Shown piece after piece: positions 54,708-63,768 of a stretch of DNA of 64,000 nt. This stretch comes from Amycolatopsis aidingensis (lineage in GTDB: Bacteria > Actinomycetota > Actinomycetes > Mycobacteriales > Pseudonocardiaceae). The notes under the pieces are model-generated. The model was not told where the DNA came from. It saw nothing but the letters and a program-made list of their open reading frames with translations, and did no database searches. How positions within the stretch are numbered: position 1 is the first letter of the stretch; every line of letters begins with the position of its first letter. A program made the position numbers and the translations under genes. The stretch lies in NCBI RefSeq assembly GCF_018885265.1, contig NZ_CP076538.1, positions 1,338,001 through 1,402,000 of the forward strand. The letters are read 5' to 3'.

Positions 54708-54923
54708 GCAGTTCCTCCCCTTGGTCAGGAATGCGGTAAAGCGCACCGCTCCTCGGGGCATCCTCGCGTCGATCGCGTGGAACACGGTAGCTACGAAAGT
54801 CTGCGCCGGTCGCTGGTTTACCTGCCGATGCAGGGCTATTCCGGAAACTGTTGAGCATTACCTGCGCGTGAGGAGGCATGCCGCCGGGTTGCCCTTCCGT
54901 ACCGCGGCCGGCGAATTCTCCGC

Positions 54924-57900
54924 TCAGCTCCGGATTTCTCTGGGCGCGCAGGCATCCAGCTCGGACCGCGCCTGCCCGGCCTCCGCGTGCAGCCCGCTCG
55001 CGGTGAGCAACTCGGCGGCGCGGGCGAGCGAGCGCCGCGCCGCCTCCGGTCTGCCTGCCGCGGCCAGTGTGCTGCCGAACTGCCACAGTGCCCTGGCGAA
55101 CTCGAACGGGGACTCCAGCTGCTCGGCCAGCGCGACGGCCCGCTCGGCCAGCAGCAACGCGGTGCCGGAAGTGTCTGCCACCCGGCTGAGCAGCCGGGTG
55201 GCCCAGGCCCGGAGCAGGGCGTTGTCCTGCCGCTCGGCCGCCGACAACGCGGTCCTGATGTGCCGCTCGGCCAGGTCGGCGGCGCCGATCCGCAGGTAGG
55301 CATCCGCGAGATACAGCCGGATGCTGGCCATCATGTCCGGGTCCCCCATCCGCCGGGCGGTGCCGAGGCTTTCCTCGAGATAGGCCACCGCCCGCTCCGG
55401 CCGCCCCGCGGCATGCCGCAGGCGGCCGAGTTCGAGCGTGCTCGCCACCAGCAGGGCGCCGTCCGCCAGCCGCCTTGCCAGCTCGTCCGCCCTGGCCAGG
55501 TACCCCTCCGCGGCCGCGAACCGGCCAGCCCTGCGCTCGATGGCGCCCAGCGAGCACAGCACATCCACCTCGCCGTGCCGGTTGCCCGCGGCGGCGAAGT
55601 GCGCCATGGCCGCGCGGTGGTGCTCGCGCGCCTGTTCCTGCCGTCCGGACCATTCGTGCGCCCAGCCGATCCCGTGGCAGGCATACCCGGCGCCGTCTTC
55701 GTCCCCGCGGGCGATGAAGCCATCCTTCGCCGCGGTGAAATCGGCCTGCGCGGCGGCGAACCGGCGCCTGCGGCAGTGCAGCACCCCGCGTTGCTGCAGC
55801 AGTACCGGATCGTCGCGGTACTCCGGGTGCCGCAGGGCGATCCGGTGCAGGTGCTCCCAGTCGGCGAACCGGGCCTGCAGGTCGCAGCAGGCCGCGACGG
55901 CCACCGCCAGCCCGCGGGCGACCTCGGGCAGCCCGAGCGCGGAACTCTGCTCGACCGCGGCGCGCAGGTTCAGCCATTCGGCCTCGAACCACGCGAGCGG
56001 ATCGGCCGGCAGCAGGGTCGCGAGCTCACCTGCCAGCGCCGGGCCGGGCGCATCGGCCGGGGCGCGGCACAGCGGCAGGTGCGCCAGCAGCCGGTCGGCG
56101 CGTTCCGCCAGCGCCTGCCACAGCTGGAAAACCGGCCGCAGCGCGACCCTCGGGTCGGTATCGCCGGTGCCCTCGCCTGCGGACAGCTCCCTGCCGAAGG
56201 TGCGCAGCAGGTCGTGCAGCCGGTAGCGCACCTGGCCCACCGCGTCCCGCCCGACGCAGACCGCGAGGCGCGCCTCCACCAGCGCCTCCACCAGGTCCTC
56301 CGCCGCGTCCAGGTCGAGGCCGAGCAGCGGCGCGGCGACCCAGGCAGGGAAGTCGGGCGCGTCCAGCAGGGCGAGCAGCCGGAACCCGCGGCGCTGTGGC
56401 TCGCCCAGCCGGTGGTACCCGTAGCTCAGGTTGGCGCGGACGTCGAGGTCCCCGACCCGTAGCTCGTCCAGCCTGCGCCGCTCGTCGGAAAGGCGCACCG
56501 CCAGCTGGTCCAGCCGCCAGTGCGGCCTTCGCCCCAGGCGGGCCGTCGCTATCCGCAGTGCCAGCGGCAGCCCGCCGCAGTACCGCGCGATCTCCGCTGC
56601 CGCCTGCGGCTCGGCGTCCACCCGCCGCGCGCCCACCGCGTCCCGGACGAACCGCAGCGCCTCCCGCTGCGAGAGCGGGTCCAGCGGCAGGAACCGGGCC
56701 TGCTCCAGCCCCGCCAGCGGGTGCCTGCTGGTGACCAGCGCGGCGGAGCTGGTTGTGCGCGGCAGCAGGGGCCGCACCTGCCGCTCGTCCGCCGCGTCGT
56801 CCAGCACGAGCAGCACCTCGCGGTCGGCGAGGATGCTGAGGAACTCCTCCGCCCGGTCGGCGGTGGAGGCGGGGATGGCCCTGCCGGGGACGCCGAGCCC
56901 GCGCAGCATGCGGTCCAGCGCCACGCCGGGGTCCACCGGGCACGGCTCGGTGCCCCGCAGGTTCAGGTACAGCTGCCCGTCCGGGTAGTGTTCGCGCACC
57001 AAATGGGCCGCGTGCACGGCCAGGCTGGTCTTGCCGACCCCGCCGGGCCCGGTGATCACCCAGGTGTCCCCGCCAGCGCACAGCCCGGTGTGGAGCCGGT
57101 CGATCTCCTCGGCCCGCCCGGTGAAGTCGGCTCCGGCCCTTGGCAGCCAGGCAGGCGCCCGCCGCGGACGGGGTACCGGCCGCGGTCCGCCCGGCTCGGG
57201 TGTCTCGGTGAGCACCCGCAGGTGCAGTTCGCGCAGTTCGGTGTTCGGCGTGACGCCCAGCTCGTCGGCGAGGGCGTCGCCGGCTCTTCGGTACACGTCC
57301 AGCGCCTGTGCGTGCTGCCCGCTCTCGTGCAGGGCCCGCATCAGCTGCGCCCACAGCCGCTCGCGCAACGGATGGCAGGCGACCAGCGCGCGCAGATCGT
57401 CGACGATCTCGGTGTGCCTGCCCAGTTCCAGTTCCGCCGCATACCGGCGCTCGACCAGGGCCAGCCACTGCTCCTCCAGCTGGGTCGCCAGGTCGTTGGC
57501 GGTGCCGATCCAGGGCAGGTCGGCCAGCAGCCGCCCGCGCCACAGCGCCTGCGCCGCGCCGAGCAGGCGCGCCTCCGCGGCGACCTCACCGCGCTCGGCC
57601 GCGGCGGTGGCGTCCGCGCGCAGCCGCCGGAACCGGATCAGGTCCAGCTGGTCCGGATCGGGGTCGATGGCGTACCCGCCCGGTTCGGTGCGGATCAGCC
57701 GCGGCTCGGCGGTGTCGGCGAGGCTGCGGCGCAACCGCATCACGTAGGTCTGCAGGGTGGCGTGCGCGGAGCCCGGCGGGCGGCCGCCCCACAGGTCGTC
57801 GACCAGCTCGTCCGCGGAGACGGTGCTCCCCGGCCTGATCAGTAGCGCGCCCAGCAGCGCCCGCTGCCTGCCCGAGCGGATGACCAGCGGGGCGCCGTCC

Positions 57901-57956
57901 CTGCTGACCAGCAGTGGCCCGAGCACGGCGAAGGACAGGCGGTGTTCGCTGGTCAA
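54924..57956 (-). CDS. AfsR/SARP-family regulator (wHTH-BTAD-NB-ARC-TPR)
   Basis: A 1010-residue transcriptional regulator. A winged helix with the SARP-type ALLGALLIRPGSTVSADELVDDLWG lies at about 32-57, a BTAD domain at about 104-250, NB-ARC from about 280 with Walker A GPGGVGKTS (303-311), and TPR-like repeats after 650. It likely activates secondary-metabolite or developmental genes. The start at 57956 is TTG with a GGGGG run ahead; no better start exists before the HTH. No biosynthetic cluster lies beside it. It is divergent from the M23 peptidase gene. Confidence 0.88.
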   Translation of the reverse strand: MTSEHRLSFAVLGPLLVSRDGAPLVIRSGRQRALLGALLIRPGSTVSADELVDDLWGGRPPGSAHATLQTYVMRLRRSLADTAEPRLIRTEPGGYAIDPDPDQLDLIRFRRLRADATAAAERGEVAAEARLLGAAQALWRGRLLADLPWIGTANDLATQLEEQWLALVERRYAAELELGRHTEIVDDLRALVACHPLRERLWAQLMRALHESGQHAQALDVYRRAGDALADELGVTPNTELRELHLRVLTETPEPGGPRPVPRPRRAPAWLPRAGADFTGRAEEIDRLHTGLCAGGDTWVITGPGGVGKTSLAVHAAHLVREHYPDGQLYLNLRGTEPCPVDPGVALDRMLRGLGVPGRAIPASTADRAEEFLSILADREVLLVLDDAADERQVRPLLPRTTSSAALVTSRHPLAGLEQARFLPLDPLSQREALRFVRDAVGARRVDAEPQAAAEIARYCGGLPLALRIATARLGRRPHWRLDQLAVRLSDERRRLDELRVGDLDVRANLSYGYHRLGEPQRRGFRLLALLDAPDFPAWVAAPLLGLDLDAAEDLVEALVEARLAVCVGRDAVGQVRYRLHDLLRTFGRELSAGEGTGDTDPRVALRPVFQLWQALAERADRLLAHLPLCRAPADAPGPALAGELATLLPADPLAWFEAEWLNLRAAVEQSSALGLPEVARGLAVAVAACCDLQARFADWEHLHRIALRHPEYRDDPVLLQQRGVLHCRRRRFAAAQADFTAAKDGFIARGDEDGAGYACHGIGWAHEWSGRQEQAREHHRAAMAHFAAAGNRHGEVDVLCSLGAIERRAGRFAAAEGYLARADELARRLADGALLVASTLELGRLRHAAGRPERAVAYLEESLGTARRMGDPDMMASIRLYLADAYLRIGAADLAERHIRTALSAAERQDNALLRAWATRLLSRVADTSGTALLLAERAVALAEQLESPFEFARALWQFGSTLAAAGRPEAARRSLARAAELLTASGLHAEAGQARSELDACAPREIRS

Positions 57957-58142
57957 GTCGAGCCCCCATCGGATCGTCAGCCTGCCGGGTGCCTGCCGCG
58001 GAGCTTACCGAGTGCCGGGCGGCTGACGGATGCGCCGCAGCGGTGTCAGCGCCGAGTCAGGACCACCGCCGATGCTCGACGGTGGCACCGGAAGCCCGGT
58101 TGCCTCCGGTGCCCGATGGACGACAAGGAGATAGGTGTATCC

Positions 58143-58997
58143 ATGCGATTGACGAGATTCCTGGGGGCCGTCGCTGCGGCGGCGATGGGGCTCGGTGCGC
58201 TCACCGTGGCGAACGCCCCGGAGGCGAGCGCGGCCACCAACTTCCAGATGCCGTTCCCCTGCAACCAGACCTGGTCGGGCCAGACCCGGACCAACCACAG
58301 CCCGCGGCTGGCCGTCGACTTCAACCGCTCGGGAGACCACGGCGACACCGTGGTGGCCTCGGCCGCGGGCACCGTGTCGAAGGTGCGGAACGAGGGCAGC
58401 ACCAGCTACGGCCGGTGGATCGAGATCGACCACGGCAGCGGCTGGACCACCCGGTACGCGCATCTGTCCCGGCAGAGCGTGTCGGTCGGCGCCAGGGTGG
58501 CGCAGGGTCAGAAGATCGGCGAGGTGGGCAACACCGGTGGATCCACCGGCGCGCACCTGCACTTCGAGGAGCGCCACAACGGGGTTGCCCAGCGGATCGA
58601 GTTCAACGGCAGCCAGATCTACTACTACGGGACCCGCAGCTACACCAGCAAGAACTGCGGCGGTTCCGGTAACCCGTACACGCCGGAGGAGGCCTGCGGC
58701 AGCGGCTACGGCCGGATCGACTCGGCCGGGCTCGGCTCCGCCGGGCGGGTGTACCTGCTTTACAACAACTCCAACGGCTACAACTGCGTGGTCACCATGA
58801 AGTCGACGAACATCGGCAAGCCCACGGCCGTGTCGGCCTCGCTCCAGGTCAAGGGCGGCAGCAAGACCACGGATTCGGGCAACTACAGCTACTACGCGGG
58901 CCCGGTCCGCAAGTCGGCCGCGGACAAGTGCGTGCAGTGGGGCGGCTCCATCGGCTCCGCGAGTTACGAAAGCCCGTACGAGCACTGCGGCTCCTGA
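58143..58997 (+). CDS. Secreted M23 peptidase with SapA-like C-terminal domain
   Basis: A 284-residue secreted metallopeptidase. The signal peptide ends near residue 31 (ASA-AT). The M23 zinc ligands are His52, Asp59 (LAVDF), His107 and the HLHFEE motif (His138, His140). The C-terminal ~100 residues (ACGSGYGRIDSAGLG...) resemble spore-associated protein A. The enzyme should cut peptidoglycan cross-bridges. AAGGAG lies 12 bases upstream, slightly long. A perfect 14-bp hairpin follows the stop. Confidence 0.85.
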   Translation: MRLTRFLGAVAAAAMGLGALTVANAPEASAATNFQMPFPCNQTWSGQTRTNHSPRLAVDFNRSGDHGDTVVASAAGTVSKVRNEGSTSYGRWIEIDHGSGWTTRYAHLSRQSVSVGARVAQGQKIGEVGNTGGSTGAHLHFEERHNGVAQRIEFNGSQIYYYGTRSYTSKNCGGSGNPYTPEEACGSGYGRIDSAGLGSAGRVYLLYNNSNGYNCVVTMKSTNIGKPTAVSASLQVKGGSKTTDSGNYSYYAGPVRKSAADKCVQWGGSIGSASYESPYEHCGS

Positions 58998-59002
58998 CCA
59001 GC

Positions 59003-59039
59003 TGACCCGTTCCCCGTGACCAGCGCGGGGAACGGGTCA
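59003..59039 (+). terminator. Terminator hairpin after M23 gene
   Basis: TGACCCGTTCCCCG (59003-59016) pairs perfectly over 14 bp with CGGGGAACGGGTCA (59026-59039), nine-base loop, starting five bases after the M23 stop. There is no T run. Confidence 0.75.
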
Positions 59040-59081
59040 CCCCGTCCCGGCCGGTCGCAGGCCAGGGCTAGCGTGTGTGCC

Positions 59082-60842
59082 ATGACAGCCAGCACACTCG
59101 AACAGCAGCGCGCCGGGGAGGCCGAAGGCGGCAGCGGCGGCGGGCAGCGGTCCCGTCCCGGCCGGTGGCGCCCTCGCCTGCTCGCCCTGTTCTCCGTGCT
59201 GGTCGGCACGGCCGCGATCGGCTGGCACGCCACGGTGTACGGCTACTGGATCGTGGACGACGCCGGGATCACCTTCGCCTACGCCCGCAGCGTGGCCGAG
59301 GGTCTTGGCCCGGTGGTGCAACCGGGCGCCGATCCGGTGGAGGGCTTCTCCAACCCGACCTGGATGCTGCTGCTCGCGCTGGGCCGCCTGCTCGGCCTGT
59401 TCGACAGCGGAACGCTCTTCGGGATCCCGGACTACGTGCTCTTCCCCAAGGGGCTCGCGCTGCTGTGCTGCGCCGGGATTCTCACCCTCTGTTACCGGGC
59501 GGCGGCCAGGGTGACCAGCCGCCCCTGGCTCGCCACCGGCGTGATCGGGCTGGTGCTGGCCGCCATCCCTTCCTTCGTCATCTGGTGCTTCTCCGGCCTG
59601 GCGAACTCGCTGTTCGCGCTGGCCATCACCGCCCAGGCGGTGCTGCTGTTCCGTGCCGTGCTGGACGGCAGGCTGCTGTCCAGCAGGGTCGCGCTGCTGG
59701 CCGGTGGCCTCGCCGCCTTCGCGGCGCTGACCCGCCCGGAAGGTCTGATCTATGCCGGTAGCTACCCGTTGGTCGCGCTGGCCCTGCTGCGCAGACCCGC
59801 CCTCGGCCGCAGCATCCGGCACGCGGCGCTGTCCGTGGCCGCCTTCGCCGTTCCGGTCGGCGGCTACTTCTGCTGGCGCTACCTGGAGTTCGGCAGGCTG
59901 GTCTCGAACCCTTCGGTGGCCAAGAAGCAGGGCCTCCCCGGTCTGGACGACCTCACCCGGCCAGGGGAGCTGGTCGACTACGCCGGTGCGCTCGCCGTGC
60001 TGCTGCTCGCGGTCCTGCTCGGTGTGGTGCTGGCGCGCCGGGCGTGGTGGCGGCCGGGGCTGGTCGCCCTGCTCGTTCCGCTGAGCCTGGCGTTGCTGGC
60101 CTTCGCCGTGCTGCGGGACGACTGGATGGCGCAGCACCGGTTCGCCACCCCGGTCTGGGCACTGGGCGCGCTCGCCGGCACGCTCACCGCGGTCGAAGCC
60201 CTGCGGCAGCTCGGCCGCCGGGCCAGGGCGGTGGGTGCGGTGGGCCTGGTGGCCGTGCTGGCCCCGTCCGCCGTCTCCTTCGAGGCCGCGGCGGAGGAGT
60301 TCCGCACCACGCCGAACATCTCGATGTGCTTCGTTGCCGACCGGATGGGACGTGGCTTCAACGCCTATGCCGACATGCTGGGGCTGGAGCAGGGATCCCT
60401 GCTGCTGCCCGATCTCGGCGGCTCGGCCCTGACCAGCAGGCTGCGGTTGCACGATATGGCCGGGCTGGTCTCCGCGCGGTTCGCCGACTACATCGCCGCG
60501 GACGACAAACAGGGCCAGCGGGACTACGTTTTCGAGGAGATCAAGCCCACCTTCATCCACTCGCACGCGCCGTGGAGCGAGCTCAACGGAATCCCCTCGG
60601 ACCCGCGGCTGGCCAGGGACTACTACGAGATCTACCGCTACGACTACGCCGAGGACCGGCCACCCAACGGCGACTGGGTGCGCAAGGAGGTGGTCCCGGA
60701 CCAGGCCACCCTGGCCGAGCTGCGTGCCTATGCCGGCACCGCGATGGCGGAGATCGATCAGAAGGCGGGTGGCAGGGAATGGCCCCGCCGCAAGTGCGGC
60801 GCCACCCTGGAGCGCGGCCAGACCGCCACCGGCCTGACCTAG
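59082..60842 (+). CDS. GT-C-type membrane glycosyltransferase-like protein
   Basis: A 586-residue polytopic membrane protein. After a Gly/Arg-rich N-terminus comes the first helix and the external loop WIVDDAGITFAYARSVAEG with a paired acidic motif, then VEGFSNPTW. These are typical of GT-C glycosyltransferases using lipid-linked sugars. About nine or ten further helices follow, then a soluble C-terminal domain of about 170 residues. The substrate is unknown; cell-wall arabinan or mannan roles are possible. The ATG at 59082 lacks a Shine-Dalgarno, so it may be leaderless. Confidence 0.75.
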   Translation: MTASTLEQQRAGEAEGGSGGGQRSRPGRWRPRLLALFSVLVGTAAIGWHATVYGYWIVDDAGITFAYARSVAEGLGPVVQPGADPVEGFSNPTWMLLLALGRLLGLFDSGTLFGIPDYVLFPKGLALLCCAGILTLCYRAAARVTSRPWLATGVIGLVLAAIPSFVIWCFSGLANSLFALAITAQAVLLFRAVLDGRLLSSRVALLAGGLAAFAALTRPEGLIYAGSYPLVALALLRRPALGRSIRHAALSVAAFAVPVGGYFCWRYLEFGRLVSNPSVAKKQGLPGLDDLTRPGELVDYAGALAVLLLAVLLGVVLARRAWWRPGLVALLVPLSLALLAFAVLRDDWMAQHRFATPVWALGALAGTLTAVEALRQLGRRARAVGAVGLVAVLAPSAVSFEAAAEEFRTTPNISMCFVADRMGRGFNAYADMLGLEQGSLLLPDLGGSALTSRLRLHDMAGLVSARFADYIAADDKQGQRDYVFEEIKPTFIHSHAPWSELNGIPSDPRLARDYYEIYRYDYAEDRPPNGDWVRKEVVPDQATLAELRAYAGTAMAEIDQKAGGREWPRRKCGATLERGQTATGLT

Positions 60843-61753
60843 TGTTCTGAGCCGGGTTCCGGCCAGGTCCAGCGGATACCGTAGATCCCGGGCGCGGGGT
60901 CGGCGAGCACGATCCGGAACACCGGGTTCCCGCCAGTTCCGGCGCGCTCGGCGAGGGTCTGGGTCGGCCCGCCGCTGGCGGGCTGGTGGAAGGCGGCACA
61001 CCGGGCGGGCTGCCTGCTCGGGTGGAAGCTGGTCTGCAGCACGAGATCGCGTACCCCGGACTGGATGCGGAGATTATGGTGGTTCTCGGCCTGCCGGGGC
61101 GGGAGGCGCAGGGCGAACTCGATCAGGGCGAGCTCGCCCGCCAGCAGCGGCTCGTCGAGCAGCAGTTCGAAGGCGCACAGCGAGTGGGTCGTCTCGGCGC
61201 GGAACCGGCCGAGGTGACAGCCCTCGACCGGGCGCAGGGTGGGCGGTCGCGGTAGCGATTGGCAGCGGAGTACCAGGATGACCCGCCACGAGCCGCCCCG
61301 GCCGCCCTGGATGATCTCCCTCCTCAGGTCCTCGCACTCGTACCCGTGTTCATCGATCGTCTGCTTGACCTGCCGGGACATCCGTGCGGGGCGGTAGAGG
61401 TCCTCCGGGGTCGCGTCCAGTTTGGCCAGTAGCCGGGTCACCGCACGGGGGTCGCGCCACATCCAGCGGTGTGGTGCTGGAGCCTCGTCACGGGGTTGCC
61501 ACCGTCCACGTGGTCTCCGATCGGGCAGCAACACGGTCAGCGCTCTCGGCGGTAGCCGCAGAGTCTCTTCCAGCCCGGTGAGCGCCGCGATGGAACTGCC
61601 GCGTTCGGGGTGGTTCACTCCGGTCTGCCAGTTACTCAGCGCACTGACGCTGACCGGTGTGCCACGACGGGAAAGTTCCTTGGCGAGTGAGTCGAGGCTG
61701 CGTCCGCTACCGGCGATCGCGGCCCGCAGCGCGGCGCTGAACCGGTTGTCCAT
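60839..61753 (-). CDS. XRE-family regulator with C-terminal sensor-like domain (paralogue 2)
   Basis: A 304-residue protein with the same layout as the gene at 43925-44830. An N-terminal XRE helix-turn-helix (RSLDSLAKELSRRGTPVSVS, then ALSNW) precedes a beta-rich C-terminal domain ending PGIYGIRWTWPEP. The ATG at 61753 follows GGAAGG. Its stop overlaps the stop of the convergent GT-C gene by four bases. It is divergent from the secreted metallophosphoesterase gene and might regulate it. Confidence 0.75.
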   Translation of the reverse strand: MDNRFSAALRAAIAGSGRSLDSLAKELSRRGTPVSVSALSNWQTGVNHPERGSSIAALTGLEETLRLPPRALTVLLPDRRPRGRWQPRDEAPAPHRWMWRDPRAVTRLLAKLDATPEDLYRPARMSRQVKQTIDEHGYECEDLRREIIQGGRGGSWRVILVLRCQSLPRPPTLRPVEGCHLGRFRAETTHSLCAFELLLDEPLLAGELALIEFALRLPPRQAENHHNLRIQSGVRDLVLQTSFHPSRQPARCAAFHQPASGGPTQTLAERAGTGGNPVFRIVLADPAPGIYGIRWTWPEPGSEH

Positions 61754-61907
61754 CACGCTCGACCTTCCGCACCTCCCGGACAGGACGGGCTCAGCGTATG
61801 TCGTCCAGCGTTGTCCAGTAAGCGACTTAGGGAGGATGGCTGTCCGCTGAATCCGGCTGTCCAATCAGCACCGAACCCGAGCACCCGCCACCACCGGAAG
61901 GTTCGAG

Positions 61908-63719
61908 ATGCGAAGCAGACGAACGATCGGTAACAGAACGCTGCTCGTCGCGATGAGTGCCGTCGGTCTCCTCGCGATGACCGCCTCGGCCAGTGCGTGG
62001 CCGTCCGAGCCCCTGCTCGGTGCCGAGCAGCCAGCGCAGGTCCGGCCGCTCGCAGGCGAAACGGTCACGCTGGCCGCGGTCGGGGACATCTGCGGCTCGG
62101 CCTGCGACCAGACCGATGACGTGGTCGCCGCCATGGGAGCGGACGCCGTGATCACGGCGGGGGACAATGCCTACAACTCGGGAACACGAAGCGAGTTCGA
62201 CCACAACTACGACCCTTATTGGGGCCGGTTCAACCACATGGTCCACCCCTCGCCGGGAAACCACGAATACTACTCCGACGCGGTTGGCTACGACGACTAC
62301 TATCGGGACAACGGAGTCGAGATCGGTAACCGGGGCGAGTACTACTACAGCTTCGACCTCGGTGCCTGGCATATCGTCTCGCTGAACTCCAATATCAGCG
62401 CCCGGTCCGGCAGCGCGCAGGAACGCTGGCTGCGCCAGGATCTGGAGCGCAACACCAAGCCATGCACCATGGCGTACTGGCACCATCCCCGGTTCTCCAC
62501 CGGTAGCCACGGGGACAGCGGCAGGATGACGGATGTGTACCAGGCGCTGACGGACTACCGGGCGGACGTGGTGGTGGCCGGTCACGACCATTCCTACGAA
62601 AGGTTCGCCCCGGCGACGGTCGATGGCACCGAAGACGCCGCGAACGGGCTGCGGCAGTTCGTGATCGGAACCGGGGGTCGTGGGCTCTACTCGAGCCGAG
62701 AATCTTCGGACGGACCCTCGGAGGTTTTCCAGAACAACACCTTCGGGGTCGGCAGGTTCGAGCTTTCCGCGACCGGCTACGACTTCACCTTCGAGCCGGT
62801 TTCCGGCCGTGAGTTCACCGACCGGGTGAGCGGGGAGTGCCACAACGCGAATCAGGGACCGGACTTCGGCGTCGGAACCGATCCCGCGACGGTCTCGGTT
62901 GCGCGGGACGGCAGCGTCGCCAGCACGGTTTCGGTTACCGCGAGCGGCGGCTTCGGCTCGTCCGTGGACCTGGCGGTCTCCGGTTTGCCCGACGGCGTCA
63001 CCGGCTCGTTCGATCCGTCCACTGTGACCCCGCCCGCCGACGGAACGGCGGAGTCCAGGCTCACGCTGACGGCTTCGGCGACGGCTCCGGTCGGGGAGTA
63101 CACCGCGACCGTGACCGGAACGTCGGGGCAGCTGCGCCGGTCGGCCGAGCTGGGGATCTCGGTACGGCCCGGTGGTGAGGTCGTGTTCGCTGACGACTTC
63201 GAGTCCGACCGGGGCTGGGTGGTCGACCCGGCAGGCACGGACACCGCCGGCACCGGCCAGTGGGATCGGGGCGTTCCGGAGCAGACCCGGTCGGACTACA
63301 GCGGGCAGCTCAAGCAGCTCGGCACCGCGGCGAGCGGCCAGAACTGCCTGTCCACCGGAAGGCGAGCCGGCTGGAGCTATGGCGAGCACGATGTGGACGA
63401 CGGCACTACCTCGATCGCCTCGCCCGCCATCAGCCTGCCCGCCGGCGCACCCACGCTGACCTTCAGCTACAGCCTCGGCCACGGGGACAACTCCACCCGG
63501 GAGGACCACCTCCGGCTTTCCGTCCGCGTGGGCGGCGCCGTGACCACGGTGTTCGATCGTGCTGGTTCCCCTGCCGAGGTGGAGGCTGGCTGGCAGCGAG
63601 CGACGGTGGACCTTTCCGCGTTCGCGGGCCGCCAGGTCAGTCTGCTGATCGAAGCCGCGGATGCCGCTACCCCGAGCCTGTTCGAGGCGCAGGTCGACCA
63701 GGTCGAGATCCGGAACTGA
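61908..63719 (+). CDS. Secreted metallophosphoesterase with C-terminal Ig-like and jelly-roll domains
   Basis: A 603-residue exported phosphoesterase. The signal peptide ends near residue 31. The catalytic domain (about 50-305) has the order VGDICG, AGDNAY, GNHEYY, WHHPRF and GHDHSYERF, as in purple-acid-phosphatase-like enzymes. An Ig-like domain (about 325-420) and a C-terminal beta-sandwich (about 425-603) follow. GGAAGG precedes the ATG. It probably releases phosphate from extracellular esters. Unlike the enzyme at 20746, it uses a general secretory signal and different accessory domains. Confidence 0.87.
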   Translation: MRSRRTIGNRTLLVAMSAVGLLAMTASASAWPSEPLLGAEQPAQVRPLAGETVTLAAVGDICGSACDQTDDVVAAMGADAVITAGDNAYNSGTRSEFDHNYDPYWGRFNHMVHPSPGNHEYYSDAVGYDDYYRDNGVEIGNRGEYYYSFDLGAWHIVSLNSNISARSGSAQERWLRQDLERNTKPCTMAYWHHPRFSTGSHGDSGRMTDVYQALTDYRADVVVAGHDHSYERFAPATVDGTEDAANGLRQFVIGTGGRGLYSSRESSDGPSEVFQNNTFGVGRFELSATGYDFTFEPVSGREFTDRVSGECHNANQGPDFGVGTDPATVSVARDGSVASTVSVTASGGFGSSVDLAVSGLPDGVTGSFDPSTVTPPADGTAESRLTLTASATAPVGEYTATVTGTSGQLRRSAELGISVRPGGEVVFADDFESDRGWVVDPAGTDTAGTGQWDRGVPEQTRSDYSGQLKQLGTAASGQNCLSTGRRAGWSYGEHDVDDGTTSIASPAISLPAGAPTLTFSYSLGHGDNSTREDHLRLSVRVGGAVTTVFDRAGSPAEVEAGWQRATVDLSAFAGRQVSLLIEAADAATPSLFEAQVDQVEIRN

Positions 63720-63725
63720 ACCGGC

Positions 63726-63755
63726 GCCGGCCGGTGGGACGCCCCGCCGGCCGGC
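63726..63755 (+). terminator. Terminator-like hairpin
   Basis: GCCGGCCGG (63726-63734) pairs with CCGGCCGGC (63747-63755) around 12 bases, just after the metallophosphoesterase stop and ahead of the MFS start. There is no T run. Confidence 0.5.
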
Positions 63756-63768
63756 CTTGGAGGTCCCC

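Noticed and set aside
54924..57956. SARP gene as marker of a local antibiotic cluster
   Set aside because: No polyketide, peptide or terpene biosynthetic genes within reach; the neighbours are peptidases.
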